Notes: generated from the sequence alone by a model not told the origin. A stretch of 64,000 nucleotides of DNA from Hymenobacter negativus (GCF_016056375.1 NZ_JAEDAE010000002.1:186001-250000), one strand, 5' to 3'. Counted from the stretch's first letter, positions 41,398 to 49,848 are shown. Program-made: numbers and translations.

Positions 41398-42648
41398 ATG
41401 TCGTCCATCCGACGGGTTGTCGTTACTGGCCTTGGAGCCATCACACCGCTGGGCAATACCGCCCCGGCTTATTGGGAAGGCCTGCGCACGGGCACCAGCG
41501 GCGCGGCTACCATCACGCGCTTCGACCCCACCAAGTTCAAAACCCGCTTTGCCTGCGAGGTCAAGGACTATAATCCCGACACGTACTTCGACCGCAAAGA
41601 GGGCCGTAAAATGGACCTGTTCACGCAGTTCGCCGTGATTGCCTCCGACGAAGCCATTGCCGACTCGGGCCTGCTTGAAAGCGGCGTCGACAAGGACCGG
41701 GTAGGCGTGATTTGGGGCTCCGGCATCGGCGGCCTGAAGTCGCTGCAGGAAGAATGCTTCCAGTTTGAGCGGGGCGACGGTACGCCGCGCTACTCGCCCT
41801 TCTTCATTCCGCGCATGATTGCCGACTCCTCGTCGGGCAACATCAGCATCAAAAACGGCTTCCGCGGGCCCAATTTCGTGACCACGTCGGCCTGCGCCTC
41901 GTCGAACGACGCCATCATTGCCGCCTTCAACAACATCCGTCTCGGCCTCGCCGATGCTGTGGTGACCGGCGGCTCCGAAGCGGCCATTACCGAATCGGGC
42001 GTGGGCGGCTTCAACGCCCTCAAGGCCATGAGCGAGCGCAACGACGACGCGGCTTCGGCCTCGCGGCCTTATGATAAGGACCGCGACGGCTTCGTGCTGG
42101 GCGAAGGCTCCGGCGCGCTGGTGCTCGAAGAATACGAGCACGCCAAGGCCCGCGGTGCCAAGATTTACTGCGAGCTGATTGGCGGCGGCATGTCGTCGGA
42201 TGCTTACCACATCACAGCCCCCGACCCGAGCGGCGAAGGCGTGGTGCTGGTGATGAAAAACGCCCTGCGCGATGCGGGCATTCAGCCCGAGGAAGTGGAT
42301 TACATCAACACCCACGGCACGAGCACGCCGCTGGGCGATGGCGCCGAAATCAAGGCCATCGAAAAAGTATTTGGTGCGCACGCCGAGAAGCTGAACATTT
42401 CCTCGACCAAAAGCATGACCGGCCACCTGCTGGGCGGAGCCGGCGGCATTGAGGCAGTGGCCTGCATCATGGCTATGCAGCACGGTATGGTGCCGCCCAC
42501 CATCAACCTGCACACGCCCGACCCGGAAATCAACCAAGCACTGAACTTCACGCCGAACGTAGCCCAGGAGCGCGACGTGCGCGTGGCCATGAGCAACACC
42601 TTCGGCTTCGGCGGCCACAACACGTCGGTGATTTTCCGCAAGCTGTAG
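41398..42648 (+). CDS. fabF: Beta-ketoacyl-ACP synthase II
   Basis: FabF condenses malonyl-ACP with acyl-ACP in fatty acid elongation. The 416-aa protein starts MSSIRRVVVTGLGAITPLGN, with the active-site Cys in VTTSACASSNDAIIAAFNNI, the two His in NTHGTSTPLGDGAEIKAIEK and STKSMTGHLLGGAGGIEAVA, and the GFGGHNTSVIFRKL C-terminus. All catalytic residues are present. It is the second gene of acpP-fabF-rnc, and a perfect 38-bp palindrome follows before rnc. Confidence 0.97.
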   Translation: MSSIRRVVVTGLGAITPLGNTAPAYWEGLRTGTSGAATITRFDPTKFKTRFACEVKDYNPDTYFDRKEGRKMDLFTQFAVIASDEAIADSGLLESGVDKDRVGVIWGSGIGGLKSLQEECFQFERGDGTPRYSPFFIPRMIADSSSGNISIKNGFRGPNFVTTSACASSNDAIIAAFNNIRLGLADAVVTGGSEAAITESGVGGFNALKAMSERNDDAASASRPYDKDRDGFVLGEGSGALVLEEYEHAKARGAKIYCELIGGGMSSDAYHITAPDPSGEGVVLVMKNALRDAGIQPEEVDYINTHGTSTPLGDGAEIKAIEKVFGAHAEKLNISSTKSMTGHLLGGAGGIEAVACIMAMQHGMVPPTINLHTPDPEINQALNFTPNVAQERDVRVAMSNTFGFGGHNTSVIFRKL

Positions 42649-42659
42649 CGCATTCCTTT

Positions 42660-42747
42660 TGTCATCCTGAGCGCAGCGAAGGACCTTCTCACGTCAGTTA
42701 CGATTAGCGCTGACGTGAGAAGGTCCTTCGCTGCGCTCAGGATGACA
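42660..42747. repeat. Perfect 38-bp inverted repeat between fabF and rnc
   Basis: Arms at 42660-42697 and 42710-42747 are exact complements, beginning TGTCATCCTGAGCGCAGCGA and continuing AGGACCTTCTCACGTCAG; the loop is 12 nt. It lies inside an operon of three conserved genes and would fold into a long RNA hairpin, a possible RNase III substrate directly upstream of rnc. Confidence 0.85.
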
Positions 42748-42788
42748 GGCGAAAGGGCTGCACTTTACACTTTTTATTTTCCTTTCCT

Positions 42789-43514
42789 TTGCTCGGTTTC
42801 GTTTCCCGTTTTTTTGCTTCTGATAAGGCGTTTCGGCAGGCCGTGGCTACCGTGACGGGCCAGACGCCCAAGAATGCCCGGCTCTACCGGCTGGCGTTCA
42901 CGCACTCGTCGGCGGTGCGGCAGCAGCCCGCCATTGGCCGGCACCAGACCAACGAGCGGCTGGAGTTTCTTGGCGATGCCGTGCTGGGCACGGTGGTGGC
43001 CGAATACCTGTTCAAAAAGTACCCCTACGAGCAGGAAGGCTTCCTGACGGAAGTGCGCTCCCGCATCGTGAACCGCGAAAGCCTGAACGGCATCGCCCTC
43101 AAATTGGGCCTCGACAAACTGGTGCAGCTGGACACCGCGCAGGGCCGCGCGGCCCGCTCGCGCTCCGTGAATGGCAACGCGCTGGAGGCCCTGGTGGGAG
43201 CCGTCTACCTGGATTTGGGCTACAAAGCGGCCCGTAAATTTGTCCTCACGCGCCTCGTGAAGGGCTTTGTGGACGTGCACACGCTCACCACTACCACGGC
43301 CAATTTCAAGAGCAAGCTGGTGGAGTGGGCGCAGCGCCAGGGCAAAGTGTTGCGCTACGACATCACGGGCGAGGCCCGGCCGGGCGGCATGATGGAGTTT
43401 ACCGCCAACGTGCTGCTGGACGAGGAAGTGGTGGCCACTGGCATGGGTTTGAGCAAGAAGCAAGCAGAGCAGCTGGCCGCCGAGCGTGCCCTGACGGAGC
43501 TGGGCGTGGCCTAA
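42789..43514 (+). CDS. rnc: Ribonuclease III
   Basis: RNase III cuts double-stranded RNA, including rRNA precursors. The 241-aa protein begins MLGFVSRFFASDKAFRQAVA, has the catalytic signature NERLEFLGDAVLGTVVAEYL, the second acidic site NALEALVGAVYLDLGY, and a C-terminal dsRBD (NFKSKLVEWAQRQGKVLRYD, MGLSKKQAEQLAAERALTEL). The start is a TTG at 42789: the residues after it match the family N-terminus and no ATG is available; the TTG also lies in a TTCCTTTG stretch that resembles a -7 element, so the exact start is not certain. The product could in principle cut the 38-bp hairpin upstream of its own gene. Confidence 0.95.
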   Translation: MLGFVSRFFASDKAFRQAVATVTGQTPKNARLYRLAFTHSSAVRQQPAIGRHQTNERLEFLGDAVLGTVVAEYLFKKYPYEQEGFLTEVRSRIVNRESLNGIALKLGLDKLVQLDTAQGRAARSRSVNGNALEALVGAVYLDLGYKAARKFVLTRLVKGFVDVHTLTTTTANFKSKLVEWAQRQGKVLRYDITGEARPGGMMEFTANVLLDEEVVATGMGLSKKQAEQLAAERALTELGVA

Positions 43515-43518
43515 TAAA

Positions 43519-43682
43519 AGGGTTGAATTTTTAGGGTTGAATGTCGAGTGAGGTAACTGCGGAAATTAGCCAGGTGCAGTAAAAGTGCTGCTTCGAAAAA
43601 ACCATGTGGCTTTGCTGCCGTTGCTACTAATCGAAGCGTTTGACTGACTTCACTCAACCCTCAACATTCAAAACTCAACCCT
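43519..43682. repeat. Imperfect inverted repeat of AGGGTTGA units between rnc and nadE
   Basis: AGGGTTGAATTTTTAGGGTT + GAATG...GAGTGAGG at the left is matched by CTTCACTCAACCCTCAACAT + TCAAAACTCAACCCT at the right, around ~95 bp of unrelated sequence. Unit-type arms recall those at 11233, 31211 and 32436. Confidence 0.65.
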
Positions 43683-43686
43683 GCTG

Positions 43687-45603
43687 ATGCGTATTGCCGG
43701 AGCTGCCCTCAACCAGATTCCCATTGATTGGGAAAACAACCTGCGGAATATTCAGACGGCCATTGAGCAGGCCAAAAGCGCCGGCGTGCAGCTGTTATGT
43801 CTGCCCGAACTGTGCCTGACCGGCTACGCCTGCGAAGACCTTTTTCTGAGCGACTGGATGCCGGAGGCGGCGCTGGCCCACCTGCAAGCGGTGCGGCCCT
43901 GGACGCAGGGCATCTGCGTAGTGGTGGGGTTGCCGGTGCGCCTGCCGGGCCGCACCTACAACACGGCCGCCGTGCTGCGCGACGGGCAGATTATGGGCTT
44001 CGCGGCCAAGCAGTTTCTAGCCAACGACGGGGTGCATTACGAAACGCGGTTTTTTGCGCCCTGGGTGGCGGGCGAAACCAGCACTGTGAGCTGGGAAGGG
44101 GAGACCTGGCCGTTGGGCGACCTTATTTTTGAGCACCAGGGCGTGCGCTTTGGTTTCGAGATTTGCGAAGATGCCTGGCGGGCGGATAACGTGCGGCCGG
44201 CGTGCCGGCTTATGGGCCGGGTAGACTTGATTGTGAACCCCTCGGCCAGCCACTTTGCAATGAGCAAAACTGACGTGCGCTACCAGTTGGTAATGAAGGC
44301 GTCGCGCACGTTCGATTGCACGTATCTGTATGCCAATCTGCTGGGCAATGAGGCCGGTCGCATCATCTTCGACGGCGAAATTCTGGTGGCCCGCAACGGT
44401 CATTTGCTGAAGCGCAACCAGTTGCTGAGCTTCAAGGAGGTGGATTTGGAGTGGGTGGACGTGGATTTCACGGCTAAGCCGGAGCCGGCGGCCGAAATCG
44501 TGCCGCTGCCCGCGCCCGATGAGTACAAGGAACTGAACCAGGCCATGAGTCTGGCGCTGTTTGATTACCTGCGCAAGGCCCGCAGTAAAGGCTTCGTGCT
44601 GAGCTTAAGCGGTGGGGCCGACTCGTGTTTCTGTGCCGTGGGCGTGGCCGAAATGGTGCGGCTGGGCGTTGAGGAATTGGGCCTGGACGAGTTCAAGCGG
44701 CGCAGTGGCTGCTTCCCGGCGGCGAGTGAAACGGTGGTGCAGCAGGCCGGAGCGGGCGGCAGTGCGGCCCAGGTGGTGGAAGCGCCCACGATTGAGAGCG
44801 ACTTGAGCACCAATCAGCAATTGGTGCGGCAGTTGTTGACGTGCGCTTACCAGGGAACCGTAAATTCTTCGGATGATACCTTTAACTCCGCCAAAGACCT
44901 GGCTGATAGTATTGGGGCCCGGTTTTTTAATTGGGAAATTGACGAGGAGGTATCGGGCTACGTGGGCAAAATCCAAGGCGCACTGGGCCGGGAATTGACC
45001 TGGCAAACCGACGATTTGGCCCTGCAGAACATTCAGGCGCGGGTGCGGGCTCCGGCAATCTGGCTGCTGGCCAACGTGCAAAATTGCCTGCTCATCACCA
45101 CCTCCAACCGCTCGGAGGCCAGCGTGGGCTACTGCACCATGGACGGCGACACGGCCGGCAGCATCTCGCCCATCGCGGGGGTGGACAAGGACTTCGTGAA
45201 AAAGTGGCTGCGCTGGGCCGAGACCGAGCTGGGCTACGCGGCCCTGCGCCACGTGAATGCCTTGCAGCCCACCGCCGAGCTCCGCCCGCTGGCCGACAAG
45301 CAGACCGACGAGCGCGACCTCATGCCCTACACCCTGCTCAACCGCATCGAGCGGCTGGCCTTCTACAACCGCCTCAGCCCAAAGCAGGTGCTGGCCACTC
45401 TGGACACAGAAGCCACCGGCTTCGACCACGAGCAGTTACGCGCCTTTGTGCGCCGCTTCTACACGCTCTGGAGCCGCAATCAGTGGAAGCGCGAGCGGTA
45501 CGCGCCCTCGTTTCACCTCGATGATTACAACGTGGACCCACGTTCCTGGCTGCGGTTTCCGATTCTGAGCGGCGGGTTCGGCGAGGAGCTAGCGGCGCTA
45601 TAA
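43687..45603 (+). CDS. nadE: Glutamine-dependent NAD+ synthetase
   Basis: NadE makes NAD+ from nicotinate adenine dinucleotide with glutamine. The 638-aa protein has an N-terminal nitrilase-type glutaminase (residues 1-270) with Glu in LCLPELCLTGYACEDLFLS, Lys in AAKQFLANDGVHYETRFFAP and Cys in RFGFEICEDAW. The C-terminal synthetase has the P-loop VLSLSGGADSCFCAVGVAEM and TTSNRSEASVGYCTMDGDTA. A segment of about 60 residues (RRSGCFPAASETVVQQAGAG) is inserted after the P-loop helix, usual in the long Bacteroidota form. It has no adjoining NAD genes. Confidence 0.97.
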   Translation: MRIAGAALNQIPIDWENNLRNIQTAIEQAKSAGVQLLCLPELCLTGYACEDLFLSDWMPEAALAHLQAVRPWTQGICVVVGLPVRLPGRTYNTAAVLRDGQIMGFAAKQFLANDGVHYETRFFAPWVAGETSTVSWEGETWPLGDLIFEHQGVRFGFEICEDAWRADNVRPACRLMGRVDLIVNPSASHFAMSKTDVRYQLVMKASRTFDCTYLYANLLGNEAGRIIFDGEILVARNGHLLKRNQLLSFKEVDLEWVDVDFTAKPEPAAEIVPLPAPDEYKELNQAMSLALFDYLRKARSKGFVLSLSGGADSCFCAVGVAEMVRLGVEELGLDEFKRRSGCFPAASETVVQQAGAGGSAAQVVEAPTIESDLSTNQQLVRQLLTCAYQGTVNSSDDTFNSAKDLADSIGARFFNWEIDEEVSGYVGKIQGALGRELTWQTDDLALQNIQARVRAPAIWLLANVQNCLLITTSNRSEASVGYCTMDGDTAGSISPIAGVDKDFVKKWLRWAETELGYAALRHVNALQPTAELRPLADKQTDERDLMPYTLLNRIERLAFYNRLSPKQVLATLDTEATGFDHEQLRAFVRRFYTLWSRNQWKRERYAPSFHLDDYNVDPRSWLRFPILSGGFGEELAAL

Positions 45604-45727
45604 CGTCGGCGCTGATGTGGGTTATTGGAAGTAGTGAAATGTATTTTGCTAAATTAACTTCTGATAGTCATATGATTATGAATAGGGCGCAATGGTTGGC
45701 GCAAGTTTTTTGCATTGAGCGGCCCTA

Positions 45728-45814
45728 ATGCTATGCAACCTCATCAAGCGCGACATTGAGCCGCTACGGAAGCTGCAAAGACAACTTACCAACATTCAGC
45801 CCTGGGCTCTGTGA
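45728..45814 (+). CDS. Possible 28-codon upstream ORF overlapping the ECF sigma start
   Basis: ATG at 45728 opens MLCNLIKRDIEPLRKLQRQL (then TNIQPWAL) and stops at TGA in GTGA, where the GTG is the sigma start, so stop and start overlap by 4 nt. The peptide is basic and amphipathic. Such overlap suggests translational coupling, but its coding status is unproven. Confidence 0.3.
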   Translation: MLCNLIKRDIEPLRKLQRQLTNIQPWAL

Positions 45815-46452
45815 CTTGCGCTATTCCACTGTTTTCAACCCTTGAGTCGCCGGTTTGTGCCGAAGTGGTTGCGCCGACATTAGATGCTGAGGTAGAGCTG
45901 GTAGCGCAGCTGCAACGCGGGAGCGAGGCCGCGTTTCGCACCCTAGTCGACCGTTACCAGAACCGCGTGTACCGCACCGCGTTTTCGTTGCTCCGAAACC
46001 CGGAAGAAGCGGAGGACGTGGCCCAGGAGGTTTTTGTGGAAGTTTACCAAACCATCGGCCGGTTTCGGGGCGAAGCGGCGCTGAGCACCTGGCTCTATCG
46101 CCTGGCTACCTCACGGGCGCTGAAAACCCGCCGCCGAACCCAGACCAAAAAGCGTCTGGCTTTTTTCACCAGCCTGCTGGGCTTCAGGAATGAGGTGCTG
46201 CACGAGCCGCCCGACCACGCCCACCCGCTCACGCTGCTCGAGGGCCAGCAACAGTTCGAGCTGCTGCTGGCCCACATAGCCCGGCTGCCCGACCAGCAGC
46301 AGGTGGCCTTCACCCTCCGCCACGAACAGGAGTTGAGCTACGAACAGATTGCGGCCGTGCTCGGTACCACCGTAGCCGCCGTCGAATCCCTGTTATTTCG
46401 TGCCCGGCAAACCCTTCGCAAACACGTTCAACCGCCTTTTCGCCATGCCTGA
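45811..46452 (+). CDS. ECF-type RNA polymerase sigma factor
   Basis: A 213-aa ECF sigma factor. Region 2: LQRGSEAAFRTLVDRYQNRV, LLRNPEEAEDVAQEVFVEVY, FRGEAALSTWLYRLATSRAL. Region 4: RLPDQQQVAFTLRHEQELSY and EQIAAVLGTTVAAVESLLFR (helix-turn-helix). The start is GTG at 45811 or a later GTG, since no in-frame ATG precedes region 2. Its last 8 nt overlap the start of a small membrane-protein gene, the usual sigma/anti-sigma arrangement. A 28-codon ORF overlaps its start. It likely controls an envelope-stress or membrane-signal regulon. Confidence 0.93.
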   Translation: MTCAIPLFSTLESPVCAEVVAPTLDAEVELVAQLQRGSEAAFRTLVDRYQNRVYRTAFSLLRNPEEAEDVAQEVFVEVYQTIGRFRGEAALSTWLYRLATSRALKTRRRTQTKKRLAFFTSLLGFRNEVLHEPPDHAHPLTLLEGQQQFELLLAHIARLPDQQQVAFTLRHEQELSYEQIAAVLGTTVAAVESLLFRARQTLRKHVQPPFRHA

Positions 46453-46723
46453 ATTCGCTAACGACCCCGAGGGCGACGCAGAGTGGGAGGGCCTGCTGCA
46501 ACAGCTGCGCCATCAGCCCCTGGCGCAGCCCCGGCCGTTCTTCTACGGCCGGGTGCAGGCCCGCCTTGCCGCCGAAACGAGCCGGGCCTGGCTGCCGGGC
46601 TGGATGCGTCGGCCGGCCTATGCTATGCTGGTTGGGGCACTGGTGCTGGTTTTGAGCGGCGATGACAAGGCCTTGGCATCGGGGACGATTCCGCCGGCCG
46701 CCAGCGCACCAATCCGGCGCTGA
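46445..46723 (+). CDS. Small single-pass membrane protein, candidate anti-sigma partner
   Basis: A 92-aa protein with its ATG inside the sigma gene (8-nt overlap). The N-terminal ~60 residues are soluble (MPEFANDPEGDAEWEGLLQQ, LRHQPLAQPRPFFYGRVQAR), then one transmembrane helix (RPAYAMLVGALVLVLSG) and a short polar tail. The topology, cytoplasmic N-domain then helix, is that of short anti-sigma factors, and LLQQLRHQPLAQPRPFFYGR resembles the soluble part of such Bacteroidota proteins. No zinc HxxxCxxC motif is present. Anti-sigma role is inferred from position only. Confidence 0.7.
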   Translation: MPEFANDPEGDAEWEGLLQQLRHQPLAQPRPFFYGRVQARLAAETSRAWLPGWMRRPAYAMLVGALVLVLSGDDKALASGTIPPAASAPIRR

Positions 46724-46797
46724 ACGGCCCAGTTCCCGCTTTTTCCACCGCATCAAAAACCTTGTTTGCCGCCGTCAGGCCGCAAGCCGGGGCTGAG

Positions 46798-46805
46798 TAC
46801 CTTTG
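46798..46805 (+). promoter_or_regulatory. -7 element for lgt
   Basis: TACCTTTG matches TAnnTTTG and ends 24 nt before the lgt ATG. The in-frame TTG at 46803 lies inside it, so it is not the start. Confidence 0.5.
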
Positions 46806-46829
46806 ACCTTCTATTTCATTTCGTCCCGC

Positions 46830-47822
46830 ATGCTTCCTTCTCTCGACGCCATTCTCTGGAACGTCAACCCCATTATTGCTCACCTCGGGCCGGTCACGCT
46901 GCGCTGGTATGGGCTGTTTTTCATGCTGCCCTTTGTGGTGGGTACGTTCATTCTCACGCACATCTACCGCTCGGAGCGGGTGTCGCCGCAGTGGGTCGAC
47001 GTGATTACGATTTACATGCTCATCGGCACCATTGTGGGCGCGCGGCTGGGGCACATGCTGTTCTATGATTTCGATGAGCTGATGAAGGACCCTATGGTCG
47101 TGTTTAAAATCTGGCAGGGAGGGCTGGCCAGCCACGGCGCTACCATTGGCATCCTGTTCGCCTGCTGGCTGTTTGCGCGCAACAACAAGTTCGATTACCT
47201 GTGGGTGCTCGACCGCATTGTGATTGTGGTGGCGCTGGGCGGGGCCTGCATCCGCACCGGCAACCTGATGAACTCCGAAATTGTGGGCAAGCCCAGCAGC
47301 GCGCCGTGGGCCTTCACCTTCCCGCGCGATACCGAACACCTGCTGCCCGCCACGCAGCCCCTGCCCGTTGGCGCGGAGCTGGTTGACCGGGTTGCTCAGC
47401 CCAACGGCACTTACGCTTACCCAATACATGCTGCCGGCCAGCCGGTTACGGCCGATACGCTGATGGCCGTACCACGCCACCCCACCCAGATTTACGAGGC
47501 GCTGTTCTGCATTTTCCTGCTCATCCTGCTCTATTCGATGTGGAACCGCACCAAAGAACACACGCCGCGCGGGCAGCTGTTCGGGCTGTTTGTGGTGCTG
47601 CTGTTTATCCAGCGCTTTCTCGGCGAGTACCTGAAAGAGAACCAGGTGGCATTTGAAAACGGCCATATGTTCAACCAGGGCCAGCTGCTGAGCATCCCGC
47701 TGATTTTCATTGGCATCTGGGTGCTGTGGCGCGCCGGCAAAGACCCCGAAAATCCCTACGGCTACGCCCCGCGCGACCTGGGCAAAGAAGGCGACGCACA
47801 GCATACGACGGTTAACTTGTAA
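46830..47822 (+). CDS. lgt: Prolipoprotein diacylglyceryl transferase
   Basis: Lgt attaches diacylglycerol to the lipobox Cys of prolipoproteins in the inner membrane. The 330-aa protein has the usual helices and motifs: WNVNPIIAHLGPVTLRWYGL, LIGTIVGARLGHMLFYDFDE, WQGGLASHGATIGILFACWL, GACIRTGNLMNSEIVGKPSS with the essential Arg, and PRHPTQIYEALFCIFLLILL and RFLGEYLKENQVAFENGHMF. A 45-residue insertion after the Arg motif (FPRDTEHLLPATQPLPVGAE) is usual in Bacteroidota. Several lipoproteins of this window (1964, 6975, 47919) are its expected substrates. The strong AAGAGGCTTCGCAAGG palindrome follows. Confidence 0.96.
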   Translation: MLPSLDAILWNVNPIIAHLGPVTLRWYGLFFMLPFVVGTFILTHIYRSERVSPQWVDVITIYMLIGTIVGARLGHMLFYDFDELMKDPMVVFKIWQGGLASHGATIGILFACWLFARNNKFDYLWVLDRIVIVVALGGACIRTGNLMNSEIVGKPSSAPWAFTFPRDTEHLLPATQPLPVGAELVDRVAQPNGTYAYPIHAAGQPVTADTLMAVPRHPTQIYEALFCIFLLILLYSMWNRTKEHTPRGQLFGLFVVLLFIQRFLGEYLKENQVAFENGHMFNQGQLLSIPLIFIGIWVLWRAGKDPENPYGYAPRDLGKEGDAQHTTVNL

Positions 47823-47846
47823 GGCCGCAAGGCTTCGCAACGCAAA

Positions 47847-47894
47847 AAGAGGCTTCGCAAGGTGTCATTCAATGTCAGCCTTGCGAAGCCTCTT
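47847..47894. repeat. Perfect 16-bp inverted repeat after lgt
   Basis: AAGAGGCTTCGCAAGG and CCTTGCGAAGCCTCTT flank a 16-nt loop containing TGTCATTC. A further degenerate copy of GGCTTCGCAA lies at 47831. It sits between converging genes and could end both transcripts. Confidence 0.75.
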
Positions 47895-47918
47895 GCTATT
47901 TCCCAAAACATTGCGCCC

Positions 47919-48824
47919 TTAGGGCAGCGTGTACTCAAACAGCCCGCCTTGTTCGGTGCTGATAAGCAGCGTGTTGGCATTCTTGAAAACCGCGCCTTCC
48001 GTCTGCCCGGCCCCGGCCAGCGACACCTGGCGGGGTGTGGCTTTCAGAATTTCAGCCCAGGAATTACCGTCGAGAATGAACAGCTCGCCCCGGCCCAGCA
48101 GCACCAGGCGGTGGCCGTCGGCGCGCAGGGCGGCATCGGTTACCTGGCCGGGAATTGCCAGCGACGTAATTTTTTTGGCGGTGTAAGTGCCGGGCTGGTC
48201 GGGCACGGTGTAGACGTTGCTGGTACGGTCCTGGCCCCGGTCTTTGGTGAAAAGCCACACCTGGCCGTCGTGCCAGAGGCTGGCTTCGCAGTCGAAGTTG
48301 CGCTGCTTTTTCTTGGGCGGAAACTCGCGTTGGTCGGGGTAGCTGAAGGCGATGGTGCCGACGGACTGGGGACTGTCCGGCCGGAACTTGAATATTTTGA
48401 GGTCGCGGCGGGTGCTTTCGTTGTTGCCGCAGTCGCCGATGTAGTAGTTGCCGCTGCCGTCGCGGCTCAGGCTTTCCCAGTCAGTGTTGGTGGCCGGCAC
48501 GTTGAGGGTGCGGATGAGTTGGCCCGTACCGCTGATTTCGTAGAGGGTGGGCGAGTTGCCGTCGTCGCCAAAGCTGAAATAATGGCCGCCTTCCGGGGCC
48601 GGAGCCAGGCCCGAGCTTTCGGGCACTTTGCCTTTGAGCGAACCGACTTTGCTGAGGCCGACAATTTCGGCCGCTGCGTTTTTATCCTTGCGGCGGTCGC
48701 CGCCTTTGGGCATGTCAGACCTTGCGTTGGACGGTGAATCGGTAGTTTTATCGGACTGAGCCTGGGAGCAGGCCGCGGTAAACGTCAGGACCAATGCGGC
48801 CGGCACGAGGGGGATAAAGCGCAT
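47919..48824 (-). CDS. Lipoprotein with beta-propeller-like repeats
   Basis: A 301-aa envelope lipoprotein; signal and lipobox in MRFIPLVPAALVLTFTAACS. The mature part has repeated beta-strand patterns of a propeller (SGLAPAPEGGHYFSFGDDGN, SPTLYEISGTGQLIRTLNVP, TDWESLSRDGSGNYYIGDCG, RNFDCEASLWHDGQVWLFTK, SNVYTVPDQPGTYTAKKI), resembling SdiA-regulated/esterase-like or NHL-type propellers. No catalytic motif is evident. The ATG at 48824 opens the signal peptide. It is the last gene of an operon with a YgjP-like peptidase and yidD upstream. Confidence 0.75.
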   Translation of the reverse strand: MRFIPLVPAALVLTFTAACSQAQSDKTTDSPSNARSDMPKGGDRRKDKNAAAEIVGLSKVGSLKGKVPESSGLAPAPEGGHYFSFGDDGNSPTLYEISGTGQLIRTLNVPATNTDWESLSRDGSGNYYIGDCGNNESTRRDLKIFKFRPDSPQSVGTIAFSYPDQREFPPKKKQRNFDCEASLWHDGQVWLFTKDRGQDRTSNVYTVPDQPGTYTAKKITSLAIPGQVTDAALRADGHRLVLLGRGELFILDGNSWAEILKATPRQVSLAGAGQTEGAVFKNANTLLISTEQGGLFEYTLP

Positions 48825-48868
48825 TAACGTAGAGGAGCGGGTGAGCTCACCTATACGCAGGCCGCCGT

Positions 48869-49093
48869 TTAGGGTACGGGGTCGTAGCCGTGGCCGCCCC
48901 AAGGGTGACAGCTGGCAATGCGGCGCAGCGCCAGCCACCCGCCCCGCCACGGCCCGTACTTGTTGATGGCCTGCACCGCGTACACCGAGCACGTGGGCGC
49001 GTAGCGGCAGCTCGGCGCGGTGAGCGGCGAAATGAAGCGCTGGTAAAACCAGACGAGGCCGAGAAACAGGGCGCGGAAGAAGCGGGATAACAT
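48869..49093 (-). CDS. yidD: Membrane protein insertion efficiency factor YidD
   Basis: A 74-aa protein starting [20 protein letters not shown] with [20 protein letters not shown] and [20 protein letters not shown], and ending YDPVP: the complete YidD pattern including three conserved Cys. It helps membrane-protein insertion with YidC in other bacteria, although direct evidence is limited. It is usually near rnpA and yidC; here it lies between a YgjP-like metallopeptidase and a lipoprotein. The ATG is at 49093. Confidence 0.93.
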   Translation of the reverse strand: MLSRFFRALFLGLVWFYQRFISPLTAPSCRYAPTCSVYAVQAINKYGPWRGGWLALRRIASCHPWGGHGYDPVP

Positions 49094-49113
49094 AGCCAAT
49101 AGAAAAACAGGAG

Positions 49114-49848
49114 CTACTTCGGCAGCGCGTTCAGCTCGGCTTTCCACCGTTGCCAGTCGGGCAGCAGGCGCGTTTGCAGGTCGTAGAAAGCCTTGGAATG
49201 GTCGCCCACCAGCAGGTGGCAGCACTCGTGTAGCAGCACATAGTCGAGGCACTCAGGGCGGGCGCGCACCAGCTCCGGGCTCAGGCGAATGCGCGCCGAG
49301 CGCGGCGTGCAGCTGCCCCAGCGCGTCCGCATCTGGCGCACGGAGAGGGTAGGGCAGGTCAGGTTGAACTCGGTGAAGCGCGGCCACACCCGCTCCAGTG
49401 ATTCGGCAAAGAGCGGCCCGGCCTGGCGGGCATACCAGGCGTGGAGCAACGCTTCGGCCTGCGCGGGAGTGGGGGGCACGGGCGTGGCCATGATTAGCTC
49501 GTGGCCTGCCACCGTCACAGTGGCCCGGCGGGCTTCCGCGAAGCGCAGTTGATAAGGCTGGCCCTGATAATAATGCGTGCTGCCGGCCTCAAAACGCCGG
49601 GTGGGCGCGGGGGCGGGCCGGTTGGCAAAGGCTTCCTGGTGCTTGAGAATCCAGTCGGCTTTTTTCAGGACTTGCTGGGCCACCCACTCGGGCGAGGTGC
49701 CGGCCGGCGCGCTGATGTGCACGCTGCCATCGGGCCGCACGGCGAAGCCGATGGTGCGCCGCGACCGGAACACGAGCGTATAGCTGAGGGATTGATTTCG
49801 GTACGCAATGGTTTCGCGGCGCGGCGCGGCAGAGAAGGAGCGGGGCAT
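49114..49848 (-). CDS. YgjP/SprT-like zinc metallopeptidase (DUF45/M48-like)
   Basis: A 244-aa cytoplasmic protein of the YgjP (DUF45) family. The N-terminal beta domain is [20 protein letters not shown] and [20 protein letters not shown]; the catalytic part has [20 protein letters not shown], giving HExxH at residues 207-211 and a third His at about 217, and [20 protein letters not shown], the GSC motif typical of the family. In other bacteria YgjP-type proteins occur with restriction systems and housekeeping genes; substrates are unknown. It is the first gene of the operon with yidD 20 bp downstream. Confidence 0.9.
   Translation of the reverse strand: MPRSFSAAPRRETIAYRNQSLSYTLVFRSRRTIGFAVRPDGSVHISAPAGTSPEWVAQQVLKKADWILKHQEAFANRPAPAPTRRFEAGSTHYYQGQPYQLRFAEARRATVTVAGHELIMATPVPPTPAQAEALLHAWYARQAGPLFAESLERVWPRFTEFNLTCPTLSVRQMRTRWGSCTPRSARIRLSPELVRARPECLDYVLLHECCHLLVGDHSKAFYDLQTRLLPDWQRWKAELNALPK

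Noticed and set aside
46803..46829. TTG at 46803 as the lgt start
   Set aside because: It lies inside TACCTTTG, a -7 element; the ATG at 46830 fits the family.
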